From positions 7,503 through 27,655 of IMG/VR virus record IMGVR_UViG_3300030451_003826: a stretch of DNA of 20,153 bases, one strand, 5' to 3'. Positions 14,666-20,153 of this stretch are shown here, in pieces. This stretch comes from a virus. Under the pieces are notes generated by a model. It was given only the letters and a program-made list of their open reading frames with translations. It had not been told where the DNA came from and searched no databases. Every line of letters begins with the position of its first letter. The stretch's first letter is position 1. A program made the translations under genes and the position numbers.

Positions 14666-15841
14666 ATGGCATTAAAAAAAACAGGAACAAAAGCACCGGC
14701 TAGTAGGGGTTTAGACTATAGCTTAGGTAAAGATACTTTAGATAGAGTAAAAAAAGCTACTGACTCTAGAAGTAAAGTTGCAAGCGGTGGTGATATGCTT
14801 GCAGCGGGATTAGGAGGCGTTGCTAGCACACTTAAAGGAGTTGTAGAAGAAAAGAAAAAACAAGAAGAAGCAAAAGTAGAAGCTGAAAATAAATGGGACG
14901 AAGGCTTTGAATCTTTAGGAAATAGAGGATCTTGGGCTAGCCCTGAACTATACGATAAGTTCGCTACATTAGAAACTCAGTACCGAGATGAGTACAATAA
15001 CGCTGTAGCGTCTGGTAACAAACAAGAAGCTGCTAAGCTTTTAAAACAACAGCAAAATAGATCAGCTCAATTACAACAATGGAAAGGCGCTGTTGAAGGT
15101 TCTCAAGAAACTTGGAAAAATGATTTATGGGCTAAAAACATGCCTACAGAAGATAGAGAAATAATAAACGCTATAAACTCTCAAAAAAATGCTGAAATAG
15201 GTTATACAGAAGGTGGTGATATGGTTTTTAAAATAAAACTAGATAGTGGTGAAACTAAAGAAATTACTTTAAACGATTATAATAAAATAGCAACAAGAAA
15301 CATAGCACCTGTAGCTGTTGAAAAAGCTTTTAAAGAAAACATGAAACTATTAAACGAAAGTGCTGCTTCTGATCAAACATTCAACTTTGAACCAGGTTCT
15401 CAACGATATAACAACCAGTTAACAGATAACGCAAAATTAATAACTAGAGATAACTTTCAAGTTATGTTTGACAACAGTTTTACTGGTGGTGAAAATACTT
15501 TTGCTGAAGATATATTAAGCCATGAAGATTTTAATAATGTTAAATTAGAAGGCCTTAAAGTACAAGACAACGAAGTTGCAAAACAGTTTGATACAGATAA
15601 TGATGGTAAAGTAAGTAAAGAAGAAGCTAGCGCAGCAGATTTTGTTAGTCTGTCATCTGAAGATAAACAAAAAATAGTAGAGCTTATGAAAAAAGAAGAA
15701 AACTTTGATGTAGCTAAAGCATATTTAGCAGACTACATGACAAGAATACAGTACAATAATGCTATCGCAACTAGATCAGATTACGAAACAGAAAGAACAG
15801 ACGCATTGAAATATGCAAAACATAATAACAGAAAATCTTAA
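14666..15841 (+). CDS. Probable internal virion/cargo protein with one EF-hand loop
   Basis: The 391-residue product is charged and mostly helical. After a basic N-terminus (ALKKTGTKAPASRGLDYSLG) there is a short Gly/Ala segment (residues 47-62, MLAAGLGGVASTLKGV) and a coiled-coil region (residues 63-160) rich in Lys, Glu and Gln. Residues 309-320 read DTDNDGKVSKEE, a canonical 12-position EF-hand loop with Asp at 1, 3 and 5, Gly at 6 and Glu at 12. No second EF-hand is visible. The gene lies between the gp14-like gene and the giant cargo gene, the usual place for ejected proteins (comparable to T7 gp15 or crAss-like cargo proteins). I do not recognise a closer family, so the cargo role is inferred. 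The start sits on a run of eight A residues just after ATGGCATT, where slippage could occur but is not required. Confidence 0.6.
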   Translation: MALKKTGTKAPASRGLDYSLGKDTLDRVKKATDSRSKVASGGDMLAAGLGGVASTLKGVVEEKKKQEEAKVEAENKWDEGFESLGNRGSWASPELYDKFATLETQYRDEYNNAVASGNKQEAAKLLKQQQNRSAQLQQWKGAVEGSQETWKNDLWAKNMPTEDREIINAINSQKNAEIGYTEGGDMVFKIKLDSGETKEITLNDYNKIATRNIAPVAVEKAFKENMKLLNESAASDQTFNFEPGSQRYNNQLTDNAKLITRDNFQVMFDNSFTGGENTFAEDILSHEDFNNVKLEGLKVQDNEVAKQFDTDNDGKVSKEEASAADFVSLSSEDKQKIVELMKKEENFDVAKAYLADYMTRIQYNNAIATRSDYETERTDALKYAKHNNRKS

Positions 15842-15847
15842 TAACTA

Positions 15848-18800
15848 ATGAATCAAGAAGCTATAAATGACGCTTACGAAAGTTTCGTAAAAGGTGGTTA
15901 CAAAGGTAGTATACAAGACTTTGTTAGTTTAATGGCTAGCAGTCCAGATGCTTTAAACGATGCTTTTAGTGAGTTTACAAGTGGTGGTTACACTGGTAAT
16001 ATTAACGACTTTAAAAAACTCATGGGAGTGGGAAACCAAAAAAGCTCCACGAGAAGCTCGAGCGTGGAGCAAGAATCAAAGAGCTCGTCTTCGGGATCAA
16101 AGTCGGAAAGTTCTATATTGGAATCTTACGATTTTCCTCAAATTGATGGTGTACCTATATATCCAAGTACTATAGCTATATTTAACGGTCAACCTATTAC
16201 ACAAGAAGATTATTTAAGCGGAAGAATACTTTTAGATAAAGATGGTAGAATAAAGCCCGCGGCAGAATACAACGAAATAATAAAACAAGTGCAAGCTAGC
16301 ATGAGAGATGTAACACGTTTAAAAAGTGAAAACCAAGACTTGTATAAAAACTCTCAAGCTGAATTAGATATTTATAAATCTTCTTTAACAGAAAAAACAA
16401 AATCAGATGAGCTTGTTAGTAGAAGTGAAGGTAAAAGCCCAAAAGAATTAACTAAAATTGAAAAAATAAAAGAAAAAAAGCCTGTAGTAACTGAAGATAT
16501 AACCAAAAGAGATGAAGGTAATGCTGTTGATAAACTAGAAGGTTTATATGAAGGTTACAATGTTAAGTTTGAAGAAGCTATAGCTGGTACCGACGCTGTT
16601 AAAATAACAATAACATCGGGAAGATACAAAGGACAAAGTGAAACTTTTAAAATAGATGCTGATTTTAGTTTGTTTGAAATGAGCAATAAAGAAAAAGCAA
16701 AACTAATTACAAATTGGATAAATAAAAGAGTTGAAAAAGATTTTGATGCTGTTGATAGAGAAATTGACAAAGCTGTTAGCAAGTTAGATTCAACAGTAGA
16801 AGAAACAACAGATGAAACTAATGATTTTTTTAATCGTATACTTAGAGATGGTATAGATGGTCGTAAAAGAGGAAGCAACGTATTTGAGATTGAGAAAGAA
16901 GTAGACGATCTTAACGTCGAGCTAAGTACTGGAGAACGTCAACCAGTTGATATTTACGGAAACCTAATAAATAAAACTGTTGATACTAGATCAGTTGTAG
17001 AAGATTATGTAGAAAAAAATAGTGTTGAAGGGGCAAAAGAAGAAGTTAAAACAGCTGCAGAAGGTCTTATACAAGAGTTAGCTTTAGATAAATATTTAGA
17101 AGAAAAAAATATATCATTTAAAGATTTAACTGATAGTGAAATAAATAGAAAAATAATACAAATAAAAAACAGTGATGATTTTAGAAAAACAGCACGTGAA
17201 ATAAGAGAAGAGTTACAAGAACAAGTAGATAACTCTGGCGGTGATTTTTCTAGTATAAAAATGTATGATGATATAGTTGAAAAGCTTGAAAAAAACAAAA
17301 GACTTGAAAATTTAGAAAATCAAATAATAGAAAATTTAGACAAGTCAGAAGGTTGGAGAGCTTTTACTGCTTCAGAAAGACAAAAAGCTCTTGCTCAAAA
17401 AGCTGAAGACAGGCTAGAGGCTATAAGCAAAGAATCAACAGATATAGTTGGTAAAATAACACAGTTAAATCAAGATCGTAACAATGCTATTGAAAGTGTT
17501 AAAGAAATAGATAAAAACTTAACTACATTAAGAAGCGAGATAGAATCTATTAAAGATGGTAAATACACAACGCAAGAAGAGGTTGACGAGGCTAACAGAA
17601 TCATAACTGAAAAAATGAAGGTTTTTAATACTGCTTTAGATACTAGAAAAGTTTTAGCAGGAAAAATTAATGACTATAACGAACTTTCTGATTCGTTTTT
17701 TGTTAGCTTAAACCAAATAAGAGAAGGAGAAGATGATTTAACAGCTTTGTTTAGAGCTGCTGGTAGAAACCCGGGTTATGTAACAGAAGTTTTTGCTAAC
17801 TTAGCTAATAACGTTATAGATTTAGCTCAAGGTATTGTTGGTTTTGCTGATACAATTTGGTCAGGTTTAGATTCACTTACAGATTTATTACCACCACCTT
17901 ATGCTGAAATGTCAAAATCTATAGCTATTACCGCTACTCTTGGCGGTGGTTTGTTGTTTGAAGATGAATACGTAAACGAAGAAACAGGTTTAAAGGAAAG
18001 CCTTTTTGATAGAACTTCAAACAAGTTAGATAATTGGCAAGCAAACAACATAACAAACGTTATAAGAAAACCTATAGCTTTTGAAGATGTAGATGGTTTT
18101 GGAAGTGGCTTAAGATGGGCTTCTAATTTAATAGCAGCTCAAGTACCTCAACTTGCTTTAATGTATGCTACTGGTGGTACTAGTTTGTATTTTTTAGGAG
18201 CTAGTAGCGTTGGAAGTAAATTTGATCAATTGCAAAAGGAAAAAGAATTATATTATACTTCTGGAGGCTTATATGGTGCAGACCACAGTATGGCGAGTAT
18301 GTTTACAAACGCTTCATTAACTGGTATTGGTGAAGTTTTAAGTGAAAGAATAACTTTAGGAGCTGTAAATAAAACAAAAGGCTTTTTAAGAAAACCAAAA
18401 TTTAAAAAACAAATAAAAACAAGTTACGGTAAGTATTTAAAAGATGAGGTTTTTACGTTTAACAACACAAAAGCTTTTGGTAAAGAATTTATTGGAGAAG
18501 GTGGTTCTGAAGTTTTTGCTACTCTTACTAGTAACGGTGCTGATATATTTATATCTGGAAAAAATGACGTTAATATATATGATGGTTTTACAGAATCTTT
18601 TGTTAGTGGTGGTATTATAAGTAGTGCTATACAAACACCTAGATTATTTAGCAAGTTATATAGTCCTTTTCAATCATCTAGTACTTATCAAAATAGATCT
18701 GAAATAGGTAAACGTTTACTAGAAATACAAGAAGAAATAAAAACGGCTGATACAGAGACTATAGAAAAGCTTGAAAACGAATATGTTCAGTTAACAGATC

Positions 18801-20153
18801 TGTCTCAGCAAATGTTAAATAACGATATAAAAAGAGTTGATGCTTTAAATGATTCAGAAAAAAAAGAACTGATAGATATAGACAAAGAAAAACAGTCTTA
18901 TATTAACCAGTCTAAAGACATATCTAGTGATACAAAATTATCAGCTGAAGAAAAACTTAATAAAACGCAAGATCTTCAAAACAAAGTAGACGAGTTAAAT
19001 AAACGTAAAAACAAAATACTAGACAGCGTAAAACAAGAAGATATAGATAAAAAATACAAGCAAAACGTAGATGCTATAAAACTTTATCAAGATAAAATAA
19101 ATGATAGAGGTGTTGTTGAAATTAAAGTTGACGAAACTAACACAGAAAATTTAACTAAAAAATTTACAGAAGCTTATACTGGTAGAGATTTTGACGATGT
19201 AATGGATTTTTCTATGCAGTTAGACGGTTTTAAAGCTGGTTATGAAAGTATATTAAAAGACAAAGACTCTACACCTGAAGAAAAAGCAGAGGCAAGGCGA
19301 GAGTTGAAAATGATAGAGTCTGGTGAAACTGACTTGCTCAATACATTTAACATGGCTAAAGGTAACGCTAGAAGTTTTGGAGCTTTTGGACCTAAATTCA
19401 ACAGCAACGGTAATGTTGTTGGTATGGATATAATAATAAATAAAGAAACAGCTCTAGAAAAAGGTGCGTTTAACACAGCTTCTCACGAGTTTGTTCATGC
19501 TGCTTTTTACAATACTTTAAAAGCTGATCCTATCGCAAGAGAAACACTTGGTTCAGCCGTAGATCAACTTATCGCTGATGGTAGTATTACGTTTAAAAAC
19601 AATACTGCTAAAGCTGCTTTTGAAGCTAAGCTATCTTTATATAACAATCTTATTAAGCCTGAAGAAAAAATGACTGTTATAACAGAAATGGTTAGAGGTG
19701 AAAGCGCTATTATAAAAGAAAGTGGCTTACAAAAATTAGCTAGTATGTTCAGGCGTTTTTCTCAAAACTATTTAGGTAGAGAAATAAAGTTAAACTCAAA
19801 TAAAGACATACTAAACTTTATAAAAGACTTTGATGTATCTGTAAAAAACAACAAGCCAAACAAGGCTATTATCAAAATGCTTGAAAAAGGAGCTAAGGGT
19901 AAAATGTTTAAAGATGCTAGAACTCCTGAACAAAGAAACGATGAGACACAATTTTCAAGAGCTGTAGATGCTAACGTAAAGTCAGACCCAGATTTAAAAC
20001 AGACGTTTGACAACTTTGTTCAAAACAATGACGGTACACCTAAACACACATCTCAAGCTGAGTTTGCTCTTACACCAGATTTTACAAATGCTTACTTTGC
20101 TATAGTAGAAGGTAGGTCGTTAGACGCTTTAATACAACAAGGCATGACGGAAA
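15848..20153 (+). CDS. Giant internal virion/cargo protein with HExxH metalloprotease motif (cut by right window edge)
   Basis: The frame is open from the ATG at 15848 to the window end: 1435 residues with no stop, so the protein is partial. In order: two copies of a 25-residue motif (residues 5-29 and 35-59); a Ser-rich linker (about 64-90); a long charged, coiled-coil region (to about 630); a region with hydrophobic stretches (about 645-672, 690-704, 761-790, 916-935) that includes a block I recognise from large marine phage proteins (GKEFIGEGGSEVF from residue 878, then SFVSGGIISSAIQTPRL); a second coiled coil (about 947-1086); and a domain with HEFVH at 1213-1217 and a candidate third zinc ligand Glu 1280 (ITEMV). 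This looks like an ejected multi-domain virion protein that may cross the envelope and cut protein or cell-wall peptide. Membrane and protease roles are inferred. Further domains may follow beyond the edge. Confidence 0.7.
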   Translation, partial: MNQEAINDAYESFVKGGYKGSIQDFVSLMASSPDALNDAFSEFTSGGYTGNINDFKKLMGVGNQKSSTRSSSVEQESKSSSSGSKSESSILESYDFPQIDGVPIYPSTIAIFNGQPITQEDYLSGRILLDKDGRIKPAAEYNEIIKQVQASMRDVTRLKSENQDLYKNSQAELDIYKSSLTEKTKSDELVSRSEGKSPKELTKIEKIKEKKPVVTEDITKRDEGNAVDKLEGLYEGYNVKFEEAIAGTDAVKITITSGRYKGQSETFKIDADFSLFEMSNKEKAKLITNWINKRVEKDFDAVDREIDKAVSKLDSTVEETTDETNDFFNRILRDGIDGRKRGSNVFEIEKEVDDLNVELSTGERQPVDIYGNLINKTVDTRSVVEDYVEKNSVEGAKEEVKTAAEGLIQELALDKYLEEKNISFKDLTDSEINRKIIQIKNSDDFRKTAREIREELQEQVDNSGGDFSSIKMYDDIVEKLEKNKRLENLENQIIENLDKSEGWRAFTASERQKALAQKAEDRLEAISKESTDIVGKITQLNQDRNNAIESVKEIDKNLTTLRSEIESIKDGKYTTQEEVDEANRIITEKMKVFNTALDTRKVLAGKINDYNELSDSFFVSLNQIREGEDDLTALFRAAGRNPGYVTEVFANLANNVIDLAQGIVGFADTIWSGLDSLTDLLPPPYAEMSKSIAITATLGGGLLFEDEYVNEETGLKESLFDRTSNKLDNWQANNITNVIRKPIAFEDVDGFGSGLRWASNLIAAQVPQLALMYATGGTSLYFLGASSVGSKFDQLQKEKELYYTSGGLYGADHSMASMFTNASLTGIGEVLSERITLGAVNKTKGFLRKPKFKKQIKTSYGKYLKDEVFTFNNTKAFGKEFIGEGGSEVFATLTSNGADIFISGKNDVNIYDGFTESFVSGGIISSAIQTPRLFSKLYSPFQSSSTYQNRSEIGKRLLEIQEEIKTADTETIEKLENEYVQLTDLSQQMLNNDIKRVDALNDSEKKELIDIDKEKQSYINQSKDISSDTKLSAEEKLNKTQDLQNKVDELNKRKNKILDSVKQEDIDKKYKQNVDAIKLYQDKINDRGVVEIKVDETNTENLTKKFTEAYTGRDFDDVMDFSMQLDGFKAGYESILKDKDSTPEEKAEARRELKMIESGETDLLNTFNMAKGNARSFGAFGPKFNSNGNVVGMDIIINKETALEKGAFNTASHEFVHAAFYNTLKADPIARETLGSAVDQLIADGSITFKNNTAKAAFEAKLSLYNNLIKPEEKMTVITEMVRGESAIIKESGLQKLASMFRRFSQNYLGREIKLNSNKDILNFIKDFDVSVKNNKPNKAIIKMLEKGAKGKMFKDARTPEQRNDETQFSRAVDANVKSDPDLKQTFDNFVQNNDGTPKHTSQAEFALTPDFTNAYFAIVEGRSLDALIQQGMTE
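15860..16024 (+). repeat. Two-copy tandem protein repeat at the N-terminus of the giant cargo protein
   Basis: Residues 5-29 and 35-59 align without gaps, with 14 identities in 25 positions; the period is 30 residues. The shared pattern is A-NDA(Y/F), F, GGY-G-I-DF, LM. The codons have diverged, so the duplication is old and kept at protein level. I have seen similar GGY-G-DF-LM motifs near the ends of large phage cargo proteins, which suggests a docking or packaging tag. Confidence 0.75.
16044..16070. repeat. GC-rich inverted repeat inside the Ser-rich linker
   Basis: GCTCCACG (16044-16051) and CGTGGAGC (16063-16070) are exact reverse complements around an 11-base loop that itself overlaps the palindrome GCTCGAGC (16056-16063). 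It lies within a stretch (about 16021-16125) visibly richer in G and C than the rest of the window. It could form an RNA hairpin within the coding sequence or be a by-product of Ser codon choice (TCC, TCG, AGC). Confidence 0.6.

Noticed and set aside
14666-14690. Run of eight A residues near the start of the 391-residue gene as a programmed frameshift site.
   Set aside because: The reading frame is complete and sensible without any shift, and neither alternative frame gives a meaningful product.
15960-16175. A 71-codon open frame on the + strand inside the giant cargo gene.
   Set aside because: It overlaps the long frame that starts at 15848 and carries the duplicated protein motif; the 71-residue product resembles nothing and is a shadow frame.
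19180-19215. GRDFDDVMDF in the giant cargo protein, compared with the DFDGD-type catalytic loop of the virion RNA polymerase of crAss-like phages.
   Set aside because: The third Asp spacing and the Gly are wrong, and no other polymerase block is visible around it; a short acidic match in a charged protein is not evidence.
16555-20013. Several minus-strand open frames of 65-107 codons opposite the cargo gene.
   Set aside because: They are antisense to a continuous 1435-codon frame, have Ser/Leu/Phe-rich compositions expected from the complement of Lys/Glu-rich coding, and have no start context.

Overview
The window is the late structural and virion-assembly segment of a tailed double-stranded DNA phage, most likely a short-tailed (podovirus) marine phage infecting a member of the Bacteroidota. 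Evidence for a phage: a capsid protein follows directly on a scaffold-like protein, then come connector-type proteins, a very large tail/neck stabilization-type protein, a repeat-bearing beta-rich protein and a set of internal (ejected) virion proteins, all on the + strand. Evidence for the host is indirect. The DNA is AT-rich, AGA is the preferred Arg codon, and almost every start codon is preceded by an A/T-only leader with no Shine-Dalgarno sequence, which is typical of Bacteroidota and their phages. The stabilization protein carries sequence blocks I recognise from crAss-like and related uncultured marine phages. Membership in Crassvirales proper cannot be shown here, because terminase, portal and replication genes lie outside the window.

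Layout. 1-615: end of a lysine-rich, probable scaffolding protein, cut by the left edge. 642-2210: major capsid protein, followed by a clear intrinsic terminator (2222-2253). 2276-3079: conserved phage protein of unknown role. 3086-3127: a long stem-loop without a U-tract. 3139-4783: two probable connector/ring proteins. 4787-10876: the 2029-residue stabilization-type protein. 10880-12991: beta-rich protein with a duplicated C-terminal module. 12991-13362: small conserved protein, coupled to the previous gene by TAATG. 13385-13402: a perfect dyad. 13416-13886: cupin-like protein. 13890-14654: T7 gp14-like internal virion protein. 14666-15841: internal protein with an EF-hand loop. 15848 to the right edge: a giant open-ended protein with an N-terminal tandem repeat, coiled coils, hydrophobic segments and an HEFVH zinc-protease motif.

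How it fits together. Scaffold and capsid protein build the shell, the connector and stabilization proteins close and extend the neck, and the beta-rich proteins probably decorate the tail or bind the host. The last three genes probably encode cargo that is packaged in the head and ejected with the DNA. Apart from three intergenic spaces of 53-65 bases, which hold the terminator, the stem-loop and the dyad, genes are separated by at most 26 bases, suggesting one late transcription unit with internal tuning. No tRNA, insertion sequence, CRISPR array, integrase or defence gene was seen, and no stretch above 300 bases lacks a gene.
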